Positions 33,206 to 42,055 of a stretch of DNA of 64,000 bases are shown here, in pieces. Where the stretch lies: assembly GCA_000703065.1 (NCBI GenBank), contig JNLK01000001.1, forward strand, positions 744,001 to 808,000. Direction: 5' to 3'. This DNA comes from Lachnospiraceae bacterium AC2029 (GTDB taxonomy: Bacteria > Bacillota > Clostridia > Lachnospirales > Lachnospiraceae). How positions within the stretch are numbered: the stretch's first letter is position 1; the number at the start of each line of letters is the position of its first letter. The notes beneath the pieces were generated by a model, which was given only the letters and a program-made list of their open reading frames with translations, was not told where the DNA came from and did not search any database. Position numbers and translations under genes: made by a program.

Positions 33206-36200
33206 TTCTCCACTCCCAATTTCCGATCGATATCCTCAAGCTCCTTTCTGAGGATCTCGATCTGTTTCGTGTAACCGGCACTCTTTGCCAGCTCCGTCTT
33301 CAGGTCATGTTCTCTTGTCTGCAGCCCGTTCAAGGCTTTCTGCAGCTTCTCCATATATTCATCCAGCGAATCCATAAAATGATCGATCCTGATCAGATTC
33401 CCCACCTCCGTATCTCCAAGCTCCACGCGGTACTTTCCGTTCTTCCTCAGCCAAATGTAAGGCTTTTCACGGAGCATATTTGCCGGCAGGATGAGATCAA
33501 ATCCACGGTACTCCGTGAAGCTGCGTTCTCTGGTTTCAAGCACATTTTCCTTGATTGCTTTATCAAGAGTTTCGCGGAACTGCTTCCTGAACTCAGCCTC
33601 ACGTTTCCTTATACTCTTCTTTTTTGCCTTTCCATCCGCCGATTCATCTGCCGATCCGTCAGTCACTCCATCCGGTCCATCCTTCGGTCCGTCTGTCGGT
33701 TCATCTGCCGATCCACTTGCCGGTCCATCATTCGGCCCATCCGCTGGTCCATCCATCGATCCGCCTATCGGTCCATCCATCGATCCGCTTACCGAACCAT
33801 CATTCGGCATATCCGCCGCTCCGTCTGCCGGTCCGTCTGTCGCTCCATCTGTCAGTCCTTCCGCCAACGAATGCGCTGCATTCCAACTCTCGACAAAGGC
33901 GATATCCTTCCTGCAAAGCCCGATCTGTTCTTCCTTCCTCCGGATCTCTCCCGGCAGCTCGGAAAGCTCCTTCTCCATCCGCAGACGCTCTTCCACCGTC
34001 TTTCGCTGAAGAGTCCGGAAGCGTTCCAGCTCATTGGCGGTTTCGAAACGTTTCTTGATCAGCGGATTTCCGATGGCCAGGGCCTTTACCTCCGCATAAT
34101 CAAGGGCGGTATCCTCCACATCGGACATGCTCCGCTCCTCCATGGATCCGGACAGGATCGCGTTGATGAATCTCTGCTTCGTCTCCAACAGCTGCCAGGA
34201 ATAGGCATCGAAGCTACCCTCCGTGATATACCGGAAGATCTGCACCTTCGGATTCGTATTGCCCTGCCGCAGGATGCGGCCCTCCCGCTGCGTCATGTCC
34301 GCAGGCCTCCATGGCACATCCAGATGATGCAGGGCGATCAGCCGGTCCTGCACATTTACGCCCAGGCCCAGTTTAAATGTGGAGCCGATCAGCACACGCA
34401 CCTCACCGCTTCGAACCCTACTGAAGAGGGCCTCGCGAAGCTTCTCCGTCTCCGCATCATGGATAAATGCGATCTCGTCCCGAGGGATCCCCAGCTGCGC
34501 CAGCCGGTCCTTCAGTTCGTCATAGAGATTGAACCCACTCTTCGGCGTGGAGGAATCGCAGAACACCAGCTGTGTGCTCCGGTCCGCCAACGTCTTATAG
34601 AAAATATCTGCCACATTTTCCGCGCACCTGGCCACCTTGGACTGATCGGTAAATATGGCCATGGGGTCCACCAGCCGCATGTCCAGAGCAGCCTTCCGCC
34701 CGTCGGTGGTGATCTTCAGCATATTGTCGTCCCGCCGGCTGACAGAGCCGTGGCGCACCTGATCCGCCCGGAAGGAAATGTCATCGAGATAGTCTGCAAA
34801 CTCCTGCGTCTTCGGGATCAGTGCATCCCTGCGTCCGTCACAGTCCGGCAGCCCTGCAGTTCGATCCACCTGATGAAAATCAGCGATAGAGCAAAGCAAT
34901 CCGGTCAGCTCCGGAAGGTTATGGAACTTCGTAAAACGTGTGGCCATGCGATGCTGCGTGGTATCCACATCCACCTCGAATTCCGTCACCCGTTCCGCAA
35001 ACATTCCCACCCAGCCGTCAAAGCTCTGGAGGTCCAGAAGGCCAAGCTCCCCTTCCTGCAGGTAACGCTGCATCACGTAAACATCCGTGATGGAATTCGT
35101 GATGGGTGTTCCCGTAGCCAGGACCACGCCCTTCCCCTCATTCCTGCGCTGTACCATATGGACCTTGTCCATCATATCCTGACAGCGTTTTGACCCGGCG
35201 CGGCTGATTCCGAGAACCGCATCGATCTTCGTCTCCAGCGGGACATTTTTATAATTATGTGCCTCGTCCACAAAGAGCCTTGTGATGCCCAGATCATCAA
35301 AATAAACCTGATCATAAAGATCGTCTATGGTATGCTTCAGTCTGTCGAGAGTCTCATTTACAGCATCATGCTTCTTCTTCAGACTTGCCGTTGCCTTCCC
35401 TCTCGTGGTAAGCAGCTTCTCGATCACCTGCTTCTTCTTTTCCATCTCTTCCAGATAGCATTCCTTCGACAGCGGGATCAGTTCAAAACAGCTGTAGGCC
35501 ATGATGATGCCGTCATAGTCATGGTCCCGGATATCCTCCAGAACCCGCTCTCTCTTCGACGGAGTGAACTTCCTCGGGGTCACCGTAAGCAGGTCCGCGT
35601 TCGGGTACATTTTCCGGAAAATGTTCTCCCACTGCCCCACAATGTTATTCGGGACCACATACAGATTCTTCTTCGAAAGCTTCATCCGGCGAAGCTCCTG
35701 CCCCGCCGCGATCATGATATAGGTTTTACCGGAGCCCACCTCATGGGCCAGCAGAGTGTTGGGCGAGAAGAGGATCCGCGCCACCGCGTCCTTCTGATAG
35801 GGATAGAGCTGAACGGACTTATCCATCCCCGGAAATGTGAGAAATGAACCGTCGAAGATCCGCCGGCGCATACAGCTATACTGATTTTCAAAGATCATTT
35901 CCAAGCGTTCCTTCCGGGCCGGATCCTTCCAGACCCATTTCTGAAACTCCTGAATCATCAGCTTCTGCTTCTCCATCACGGCGATGGTTTCACTCTGGTT
36001 GATAACACGCTTCTTCCCGGACTTATTTGTCGGACAGCTGACATCATCCTTTACCATAAGCGCTTTCATGTTCAGGGTTTTCTCGAGAATATGGAGAGCC
36101 TCCATCCGCTTGGTGCCATAGACGGAACGCACTGCGAGATTTCTGTGATATCTTGATTTGTTGGGGATTTCCCATGTGCCGGTATATTCGTCATGGATGG

Positions 36201-37008
36201 TCTTGAAATAATCCGGGAGCATCACGAGTCTTTCATCATCGTGTGTTCTTCTGTATAGGCATTTATAATTACTGCAGTCATTTCGCGGGCATTCTTGTAC
36301 CCAGCGCCGCTCTGCAACACATTCAAACCATTGACCCTTCATCGGATCCCCGAATAGATGAACGATAAAATCGTCTATAACATCCGCCGGCACCCAGGGA
36401 GATCCCAGTGTCACATAGATATCCTTCGTTGCCACATTTGGCGGAAGCACCTTCTCGATGGCTTTGATATTATCACTGAAGTATCCGTCATACGTTTCGT
36501 TCGCCGCCTTTGCAGCCTTCCATTTCCGCATCAGATTCCCGGACAGATACTCTTCCGCAGTCTCCCAGCCCTTATAGAAACACTCCTCCCAGGTGTCCGG
36601 ATTCTGATATATGGACCCCTTCAGCGTCGAGATCACCGTCTTATAGTCCTCACCGGTAACAGCGGACATATACTCAATATCCACACGGCCAAGGGTTGTG
36701 AGGCTGAGGATCAGGGCGTCCGGGATGCTGTCCGTATGCACACCCTGTGTACGTTCGTCGGTGTTGAAGAGATTCTCCCAGGCCAGAGGCAGATCCATGC
36801 TGGTAACCTCCCGGATGTGCATGGCCTTCTGCGCCTCCTCTTCCCTGGCCCTGCGTTCTTCCTCTTCTTTCTCCTTCCGTTCTTCTTCCTCCTTCTCACG
36901 CTTCACAGCCTTCCGCTTTGCCTGGTTCAGCTGACGGATCAATTTCTCAATCTGTTCAGAAGAGTAACTCTCCACATTTTTATCAAGAATTTTCATCACA
37001 CCTGCCAT
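33202..37008 (-). CDS. Very large SNF2-like DEAH helicase
   Basis: 1268 residues. Walker A AHEVGSGKTYIM near 425, DEAH box FVDEAHNYKNV near 580, and C-terminal helicase motifs (LIGSTFKLGLGVNVQDRLIA, QREGRILRQGN near 905). The N-terminal 110 residues are a coiled, Lys/Glu-rich segment. Residues about 1055-1140 are a degenerate repeat of DGP/DGS/DGA units, visible as short DNA repeats. The type is common on plasmids, phages and islands and is thought to act on DNA with ATP. GGAGG nine bases before ATG 37008 sets the start. First gene of the operon with MoxR and vWA. Confidence 0.9.
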   Translation of the reverse strand: MAGVMKILDKNVESYSSEQIEKLIRQLNQAKRKAVKREKEEEERKEKEEEERRAREEEAQKAMHIREVTSMDLPLAWENLFNTDERTQGVHTDSIPDALILSLTTLGRVDIEYMSAVTGEDYKTVISTLKGSIYQNPDTWEECFYKGWETAEEYLSGNLMRKWKAAKAANETYDGYFSDNIKAIEKVLPPNVATKDIYVTLGSPWVPADVIDDFIVHLFGDPMKGQWFECVAERRWVQECPRNDCSNYKCLYRRTHDDERLVMLPDYFKTIHDEYTGTWEIPNKSRYHRNLAVRSVYGTKRMEALHILEKTLNMKALMVKDDVSCPTNKSGKKRVINQSETIAVMEKQKLMIQEFQKWVWKDPARKERLEMIFENQYSCMRRRIFDGSFLTFPGMDKSVQLYPYQKDAVARILFSPNTLLAHEVGSGKTYIMIAAGQELRRMKLSKKNLYVVPNNIVGQWENIFRKMYPNADLLTVTPRKFTPSKRERVLEDIRDHDYDGIIMAYSCFELIPLSKECYLEEMEKKKQVIEKLLTTRGKATASLKKKHDAVNETLDRLKHTIDDLYDQVYFDDLGITRLFVDEAHNYKNVPLETKIDAVLGISRAGSKRCQDMMDKVHMVQRRNEGKGVVLATGTPITNSITDVYVMQRYLQEGELGLLDLQSFDGWVGMFAERVTEFEVDVDTTQHRMATRFTKFHNLPELTGLLCSIADFHQVDRTAGLPDCDGRRDALIPKTQEFADYLDDISFRADQVRHGSVSRRDDNMLKITTDGRKAALDMRLVDPMAIFTDQSKVARCAENVADIFYKTLADRSTQLVFCDSSTPKSGFNLYDELKDRLAQLGIPRDEIAFIHDAETEKLREALFSRVRSGEVRVLIGSTFKLGLGVNVQDRLIALHHLDVPWRPADMTQREGRILRQGNTNPKVQIFRYITEGSFDAYSWQLLETKQRFINAILSGSMEERSMSDVEDTALDYAEVKALAIGNPLIKKRFETANELERFRTLQRKTVEERLRMEKELSELPGEIRRKEEQIGLCRKDIAFVESWNAAHSLAEGLTDGATDGPADGAADMPNDGSVSGSMDGPIGGSMDGPADGPNDGPASGSADEPTDGPKDGPDGVTDGSADESADGKAKKKSIRKREAEFRKQFRETLDKAIKENVLETRERSFTEYRGFDLILPANMLREKPYIWLRKNGKYRVELGDTEVGNLIRIDHFMDSLDEYMEKLQKALNGLQTREHDLKTELAKSAGYTKQIEILRKELEDIDRKLGVEK

Positions 37009-37039
37009 AGCGCATTTCCTCCGTACTTTGCATACTCAC

Positions 37040-37069
37040 AGTATAGACGGAGTGATGTACTTTTTTATC
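37040..37069 (-). promoter_or_regulatory. Island-type promoter 8 (helicase-MoxR-vWA operon)
   Basis: GATAAAAAAGTA, 12 bp, TATACT. The spacer is one base shorter than at the other sites. GATGGG precedes the element, as at sites 46498 and 52720. Confidence 0.65.
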
Positions 37070-37094
37070 CCCATCTCCCATAACGGATGGCAGC

Positions 37095-37121
37095 AAAAAA
37101 GACGGCCCACTCGGAGCCGTC
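37095..37121 (-). terminator. Terminator after the AbiE toxin-antitoxin genes
   Basis: GACGGC / GCCGTC stem with TTTTTTG on the minus strand. A near-identical hairpin stands at 38772-38798. Confidence 0.75.
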
Positions 37122-37174
37122 CCATATGTCTTTTCTTTATCAGTTGAAAAAAGCAGAATCTCAACTAGTCTTAG

Positions 37175-38071
37175 TTATTTCCAACAACGGGATATGTGAT
37201 CCCATTTTGATAAATATTCTGTACCGCTTGTTATGCTGTCTACAATTGGAAGCAACACCGTCTTGAGCAAACTTACAACTTCTTCTAACTCTGCAGGTAT
37301 CAGCGCTTTCTTCTTTTTCAAAAACGCCTTCCACCTGTTCTGATGAACCTCACTCGCTAAGAAATCATCCGTGAACGCAAATATTTCATCAAAAGTGGTA
37401 CTTCGATACTCAAACGTTTTTCCGATAGCTTTCTTTAGTTCCAATCCTTCGAAATCATATCTACCAACAAGTATGTAGATGTCATAAAAGTCTTTGTATC
37501 TGCTGTTAGCATCTCCCAAAGAAACAATAGCTTCAAACTTCTCCGCAATTACTGAAGCGAGCGAATAGGCATAAATCTCCGGCACTTCCATATCAAGCAA
37601 CACTGGAAAATCCATCTTCACCTTGTCTGGATAAATGACATCACCAAATCCAATATCTATCGATATCGGGACCTTAGTCCTGTCCAAATATGCCATGATA
37701 GAAGCATTCACACCATGGCACTCCTTAAACTCTGTGATATTCTTGATATTCAAAGTGTCCAAATCAAACTTAAGCGCGTCATCGCATTCGATGGACAATA
37801 TATCCTCAAACACCGTTTTCATATCTTCCGCACTATTTGGCATATTTTTTGCCAGAAGATCGATATCTCTTGTGGCTCTGGCAAACTCACCATCAAACAG
37901 AGCATAAAGAAAAATACCGCCTTTAAGAATAAAACGATCCTTATACTCTGAAATGGAGAGTCTATATATGGTTCTCTCCAACCCATACGCTGTAAGTGTC
38001 TCCTGAAATGTCTTTCCACTTGCAACCGCCTGATTCTTCAATCTATCTTTTACCGATATAGCACTTATCAA
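37175..38071 (-). CDS. AbiEii-type nucleotidyltransferase toxin
   Basis: About 298 residues. The nucleotidyltransferase core FILKGGIFLYALFDGE and ARATRDIDLLAKN is complete. I place the start at TTG 38071, which overlaps the antitoxin stop (TTGA) and has GGAGG seven bases upstream. AbiEii proteins are toxins of type IV toxin-antitoxin pairs; related enzymes add nucleotides to tRNA. With the AbiEi gene directly upstream it forms a complete AbiE system that can act in phage exclusion. Confidence 0.88.
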   Translation of the reverse strand: MISAISVKDRLKNQAVASGKTFQETLTAYGLERTIYRLSISEYKDRFILKGGIFLYALFDGEFARATRDIDLLAKNMPNSAEDMKTVFEDILSIECDDALKFDLDTLNIKNITEFKECHGVNASIMAYLDRTKVPISIDIGFGDVIYPDKVKMDFPVLLDMEVPEIYAYSLASVIAEKFEAIVSLGDANSRYKDFYDIYILVGRYDFEGLELKKAIGKTFEYRSTTFDEIFAFTDDFLASEVHQNRWKAFLKKKKALIPAELEEVVSLLKTVLLPIVDSITSGTEYLSKWDHISRCWK

Positions 38072-38664
38072 ACAAGCACCTCCAGATATTGTCTCATCAC
38101 CTGATCGCATTTCATCAGTTCTGCATATTTGAGAAGTCGGTTTAGATTACGTTCTTTCCTTTGAAGATAAGTCACAAGGATTTCCTTTGTTTCTTCAATC
38201 CCAACCTTTTCTCTGTAAAATACGATATCAACAACAGTCTTCTCCATATCATAGATATGGAATTCATTCTTGCCCTCCTTAACCGTTGTCACTCCCAGTT
38301 CATGTCTGTCATCCGTATAATGGTGAACATTCATCTGCGGCCAGTCCGGCATAGTAGACACCTTAGCCTTCCTTGGAATGGCAACATCCACTGCATCCGG
38401 AATAAATGTTGTAAGATGATAATAAACAGCTGCACTAAGCAGACATATCACCCCCTTCGGCGCATAAGCCTCCATATAATAGAAGTCCGATTCCTCTCCA
38501 TGATATTCCGCATTCTCGTAAAAGCTCTTATTCAGTTTTATAAGTTTACCTTCACTGACCAACTTACTGACCTTATACTGCGAGAAGCCTTTATCCTTCA
38601 GCTCCTGCATGGAAAATATCTTCTGATCTTCAGGAATTATTGCCGTGCCAACCATCTTTTCCAC
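38068..38664 (-). CDS. AbiEi-type antitoxin and repressor
   Basis: 198 residues. An N-terminal winged helix (MQELKDKGFSQYKVSKLVSE) precedes the AbiEi antitoxin region (GVICLLSAAVYYHLTTFIP, DVAIPRKAKVS, EKTVVDIVFYREKVG). Family members repress their own operon by binding inverted repeats and neutralise the AbiEii toxin. A matching inverted repeat lies between its promoter and start. The gene overlaps the toxin gene. Confidence 0.88.
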   Translation of the reverse strand: MEKMVGTAIIPEDQKIFSMQELKDKGFSQYKVSKLVSEGKLIKLNKSFYENAEYHGEESDFYYMEAYAPKGVICLLSAAVYYHLTTFIPDAVDVAIPRKAKVSTMPDWPQMNVHHYTDDRHELGVTTVKEGKNEFHIYDMEKTVVDIVFYREKVGIEETKEILVTYLQRKERNLNRLLKYAELMKCDQVMRQYLEVLV

Positions 38665-38682
38665 CCCGCTTCCTTTCTGTTT

Positions 38683-38749
38683 GTTTTCGGCATTTCTTGG
38701 TTTTGCCGAATTTCAATTAAATACTACATCTAAATCCTCTGATTGTCAA
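38683..38749 (-). promoter_or_regulatory. Promoter and operator of the AbiE operon
   Basis: TTGACA, 17 bp, TAGTAT (38721-38749) is a strong sigma-A promoter. Downstream, TTCGGCA ... TGCCGAA (38686-38710) is an inverted repeat placed like an AbiEi operator. Confidence 0.75.
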
Positions 38750-38771
38750 TCAGAATCTAACAGATGGCAGT

Positions 38772-38798
38772 AATAAAGACGGCCCACTCGGAGCCGTC
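38772..38798 (-). terminator. Terminator after the 122-residue protein
   Basis: Same GACGGC / GCCGTC stem as at 37095, with TTTATT on the minus strand, 11 bp past the stop at 38809. Confidence 0.7.
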
Positions 38799-38808
38799 CC
38801 AGTCATTC

Positions 38809-39171
38809 TTATTCCAAAACCAGGCGATTCGTATCTGTCAGAAACTCAGGAATCTCGAGCTCCTCATATTGTCCGATCTCACGGTTCATCTTAAACACCC
38901 ATCTCGTCTCTGAACTTAAGCACCCCAATCCCGGAGTCACTTCTTCCACAAAAGCATAGGTAAAATAGTTCTCATACAAATCATTTGAGTGTTCTCTTAT
39001 CAGCTCAAAGGCTTCTTCCTTCTCAAAATAGAAGCCCATTGGCTGATCCTCACCCGGCCGCATCAAGCGTTTTGCTTTTACCGGTTCCTTCGGCGCTGTG
39101 GCGAAGCCGCTGATAAACACAAGTTCCTCGCAGACATAAATAACATAAATCGGATCCATTTTACCTCGCAT
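38809..39171 (-). CDS. Small protein with an island-type promoter
   Basis: About 120 residues, unrecognised. It begins MRGKMDPIYVIYVCEELVFI; the middle is acidic (FYFEKEEAFELIREHSNDLY). GGTGG lies seven bases before ATG 39171; the later ATG at 39159 is also possible. The size and single-domain look fit immunity- or adaptor-like proteins. It is a single-gene unit with its own promoter and terminator. Confidence 0.6.
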   Translation of the reverse strand: MRGKMDPIYVIYVCEELVFISGFATAPKEPVKAKRLMRPGEDQPMGFYFEKEEAFELIREHSNDLYENYFTYAFVEEVTPGLGCLSSETRWVFKMNREIGQYEELEIPEFLTDTNRLVLE

Positions 39172-39223
39172 GATCATTCCACCTTTCCATTGGTCGTACG
39201 TGCAATTCCGTTTTCTGATTCTG

Positions 39224-39254
39224 ATTATAATCGAATGTGTTTGACAAATTTGTC
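39224..39254 (-). promoter_or_regulatory. Island-type promoter 2
   Basis: Perfect palindrome GACAAATTTGTC, 13 bp, perfect TATAAT, about 50 bp before the gene at 38809-39171. Here TT precedes GACA, so a TTGACA-like sequence is also present. Confidence 0.8.
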
Positions 39255-39260
39255 ATAACA

Positions 39261-39292
39261 AAAAAAGGTGCACCGTTTTTAGGCGGTGCACC
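39261..39292 (-). terminator. Terminator of the five-gene operon
   Basis: GGTGCACCG / CGGTGCACC stem followed by TTTTTTTG on the minus strand; it overlaps the stop of the gene at 39279. Confidence 0.85.
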
Positions 39293-39647
39293 CCGACATA
39301 TCAACAACTGATATATCGGCGGAACTCAAATGTGGCTTACTGGTCAGAAAATCTACAATTGTACGGTACCAGTCATCATCTGGTGAAGCGATTCGAAAAG
39401 TCAGTTTATTATCTTCCCAAAGCCGTACCTTGCACCAGTTCTGATTATACGAGTCAAGTATTGCGGCTTTTGATGCATCCGACTTTGTAGCTCTCCATAT
39501 TTCACAGTTGGCTTTATCCTGTTCGGATCCATACTGTGAAATCACATCCACCACACTCTCAAATTCAAATGATTCTGACGGATGCGCATACACCTCTATA
39601 CAATTTCCGGATCTGTCCAGTAACCAAGCGCTTCCAAGCGGATTCAT
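39279..39647 (-). CDS. Small protein, last gene of a five-gene operon
   Basis: 122 residues, unrecognised. Features seen: MNPLGSAWLLDRSGNCIEVY, SESFEFESVVDVISQYG, and an acidic end. GGGAGG seven bases before ATG 39647 fixes the start. No cysteine cluster, signal peptide or membrane helix. The fold may be a small alpha/beta domain. Confidence 0.6.
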   Translation of the reverse strand: MNPLGSAWLLDRSGNCIEVYAHPSESFEFESVVDVISQYGSEQDKANCEIWRATKSDASKAAILDSYNQNWCKVRLWEDNKLTFRIASPDDDWYRTIVDFLTSKPHLSSADISVVDMSGCTA

Positions 39648-39691
39648 ACCATTGCCTCCCTCTGCTGATAGTGTAACAATTTTGATACAGC

Positions 39692-40102
39692 TTACTTTCT
39701 GCAATTATGACAAGTGTAATGTGTATTATCCATAGCATAATCACCCTCGTAGTTCACTTTACAAAAAGTGTTATGTAGATCAAAAACCGAATCAATTTGC
39801 TCTCTCACATTGCTGTCATTGATTATGCAGGCATCTCCATATACTCCACAGTCAAATCCAATAATATTGCAGTCATCATCAAATGTTGGGCATACTATTA
39901 CTCGACCACGCGGATAATAATCATAACTGATGACTCGGCCACCAACCAAATGCTCTGTTTTGATGTGCCGCCATGCGTCTTTATGATTCATAGCACCAAA
40001 CTCAATAAAATCCTGTGGATTAACAGTATCTGCAAAACTGATAATTTTCCCGTTAACAACCCAAAATATCCCCTGCTTAGGTAATGGCTTATGAACCTCC
40101 AT
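39692..40102 (-). CDS. Protein with C-terminal CxxC pair
   Basis: 136 residues, unrecognised. The middle repeats short beta-like units (GGRVISYDYYPRGRVIVCP, IGFDCGVYGDACIIND), as in proteins built of short hairpin repeats, and the end is YTCHNCRK with a CxxC. It overlaps nothing and follows the phosphoribosyltransferase-like gene by 27 bp. Confidence 0.6.
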   Translation of the reverse strand: MEVHKPLPKQGIFWVVNGKIISFADTVNPQDFIEFGAMNHKDAWRHIKTEHLVGGRVISYDYYPRGRVIVCPTFDDDCNIIGFDCGVYGDACIINDSNVREQIDSVFDLHNTFCKVNYEGDYAMDNTHYTCHNCRK

Positions 40103-40129
40103 ACAACCACCAGATTCATCCTTCCTGAT

Positions 40130-41056
40130 TCAATCTATAGTAAACACATATATCCCGCAATCATTATTATATTCGCGTATAACTCGTATTATTTCCGGCA
40201 GTGAAGCAACATTTGTCTTATCATCCACAATCAGTACTCTATCGGCATACAATAATGTCCGATCCACTTTTCTAAGAATATTGAAATCCCTAAAGTATTT
40301 ACGCAAATAGATTGATTTTGTTAGCTTCCTTATGGAAAAAGTGGGTAAGCTTCTGGCAGCATCCATAAAATGCGCCAAATTATCATAGGTGATCGGAACT
40401 GAGTTCTCATTCATATCAAAAAATGTGTCAGGTATTCTTCCGGATTCAACATCTGACAAACACCAGTTAAAATCAAACTGCACACTCTTTGGTTCTGCTT
40501 TCAACACCTCATAATATGTTAATCTGTCCGGCTCGCGAAAATACCGAATTACGCATCGATTCAAATAAGAGTTTAATCTGTTAGGCCCCGAAGTCGGATA
40601 CACTATAGTGTCTATATTGAAATCACTTAGTTGAATGTTTCGAAGCGCCCTTTCTACCATGGTGTATAAATCATGTTCACTTATGCCGTAACCGCCATTG
40701 CCTTCAGGTATATATAACTCTCCAGTCTCATCATCCAGGATTTCCGGAGTCCCCTGAACATTTTCCAAGTATAAACTACATGCTTTACGAAAATCTTCGG
40801 ACGCTTGACTGTATCTGTAGCCGAACAAATACGTTTTTATCCCATTAATCTCTTTTTCTTCATAATAGGGTTCAACAATCTGTATTGCATCTTCATTGAT
40901 ATTCTGTTCACTATCAACAGTAAATCTGTACTCACCATTACTGTCTCTCTTCCCCCATATCCAACATAGTATCGGTTTTCTATTCCTCATCTCCATATAA
41001 AACCATCCTATTATTGGCCGATCCCCTCCAAATCTGACGTGAGCTCCGTTTTCCAT
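40130..41056 (-). CDS. Phosphoribosyltransferase-like protein
   Basis: 308 residues. The C-terminal part contains DRVLIVDDKTNVAS, which fits the PRPP loop of phosphoribosyltransferases (four hydrophobics, two acids, then T), with TIVYPTSGPNRLNSYL earlier as a possible first strand. The N-terminal 120 residues are unknown. Related orphan phosphoribosyltransferases occur in tellurium/stress-type gene clusters. It overlaps the LRR-type gene by 46 bp. The call rests on one motif. Confidence 0.5.
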   Translation of the reverse strand: MENGAHVRFGGDRPIIGWFYMEMRNRKPILCWIWGKRDSNGEYRFTVDSEQNINEDAIQIVEPYYEEKEINGIKTYLFGYRYSQASEDFRKACSLYLENVQGTPEILDDETGELYIPEGNGGYGISEHDLYTMVERALRNIQLSDFNIDTIVYPTSGPNRLNSYLNRCVIRYFREPDRLTYYEVLKAEPKSVQFDFNWCLSDVESGRIPDTFFDMNENSVPITYDNLAHFMDAARSLPTFSIRKLTKSIYLRKYFRDFNILRKVDRTLLYADRVLIVDDKTNVASLPEIIRVIREYNNDCGIYVFTID

Positions 41057-41715
41057 TTTTCAAAGTCGGAAGCTCTTACCGACATTTTCCCCTTCATATA
41101 CGAATGCAACATTCTCTCTTCGCCATGAGGAATCATTTCATCCAGATCACAGTTGAAATGAATCGTAGCCCTAAACAGCGCTTCATTCCCCGGGATATGA
41201 CGCAACTCTGCATTTCTGATCTTCTGTATCGGTGTCCCCGGATAGAATTCACCGAACTCCACCTCATACTTCTCAGACACGATTTCAATCTTTCTCCAAT
41301 CCTCCAGGGTTCCTTCGTAATAAACATCCTCAAGTCTTTCGCAATTCTTGAACGCATTTTCCTCGATCCGTTTAACACACTTGGGTATCGTGATCCTTTT
41401 CAAACCGATACCGCCTGAAAATGATTCCGTTCCAATCGTTTGCCCGTAGCGTGCCATGATAATGTCCGTAACCTGCTCATTTTCCTTAAATGCAGACGAA
41501 TCAAACCCTGTGACATGCACATATTTTCCTTTATCCTTATTCAGTCGATACGGAGGCAGTTTTACAACATCAAGCACGGGGTCAACTTTGCTCACAATAT
41601 AAGGCCATTCGTCCGCTCTGGAAAGCATTGCTCCCCATCCCCTTGTATATGTGATCAGCGGTGGCTCCGTAAAAGCCCTGTCTCTCATAAGCTCAACATA
41701 TTCGCTGTAAATCAT
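41011..41715 (-). CDS. Leucine-rich-repeat (BspA-like) protein
   Basis: 234 residues. The segment GGIGLKRITIPKCVKRIEEN, followed by AFKNCERLEDVYYEGTLEDW, is one to two LRR_5 (BspA-type) repeats. There is no signal peptide, so this copy is probably cytoplasmic, unlike surface BspA proteins. It overlaps the small gene upstream (ATGA style, 4 bp) and the phosphoribosyltransferase-like gene downstream. Confidence 0.65.
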   Translation of the reverse strand: MIYSEYVELMRDRAFTEPPLITYTRGWGAMLSRADEWPYIVSKVDPVLDVVKLPPYRLNKDKGKYVHVTGFDSSAFKENEQVTDIIMARYGQTIGTESFSGGIGLKRITIPKCVKRIEENAFKNCERLEDVYYEGTLEDWRKIEIVSEKYEVEFGEFYPGTPIQKIRNAELRHIPGNEALFRATIHFNCDLDEMIPHGEERMLHSYMKGKMSVRASDFEKWKTELTSDLEGIGQ

Positions 41716-41903
41716 ACCTGTTCACCCCTATCATCGTCTTTTCCAATCCCCTTCTTCTCCAAATCCTCACGGATCTTCTTCATATCCTCCGATGTAATCT
41801 TTCTTGCATCATCAACAATCACGATTGCACTGATTTTCTTGATACTTCTAATAAGCTCAGAAATGTCCGCCACCTTCTCTTTTGCCATATTCGTATTATC
41901 CAT
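41712..41903 (-). CDS. Small charged helical protein, first gene of operon
   Basis: 63 residues, Lys/Asp/Glu-rich, helical (ISELIRSIKKISAIVIVDD, EDMKKIREDLEKKG). I start it at ATG 41903, six bases after AAGGTGG; the ATG at 41909 is too close to it. Unrecognised; possibly an adaptor for the downstream proteins. Confidence 0.6.
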   Translation of the reverse strand: MDNTNMAKEKVADISELIRSIKKISAIVIVDDARKITSEDMKKIREDLEKKGIGKDDDRGEQV

Positions 41904-41971
41904 ATTCATCCACCTTTCTTCCGCGTCCCTGTTACAGCCAGGGCTGCATCTCATTCTCTGCTTCTGGTATA

Positions 41972-42002
41972 ATTCTACGACACGCGCCCGTACAAATTTG
42001 TC
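41972..42002 (-). promoter_or_regulatory. Island-type promoter 3 (five-gene operon)
   Basis: GACAAATTTGTA, 13 bp, TAGAAT, about 70 bp before the first gene. Confidence 0.75.
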
Positions 42003-42055
42003 TAAGTCGCAAATCGAGGGAGGTTACGCACAATGTGCAGTACCTCCCCCATTTT

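Noticed and set aside
33175-35193. 672-codon plus-strand frame opposite the helicase
   Set aside because: Antisense shadow; the arginine/serine/isoleucine repeats mirror the DGP repeat on the coding strand.
39224-39254. Reading the GACAAATTTGTC sites as ordinary -35 boxes
   Set aside because: Only this site has TTGACA, and the gap from GACA to the -10 would be 21 bp; the fixed 13-bp distance from the palindrome edge fits an operator or special sigma element better.
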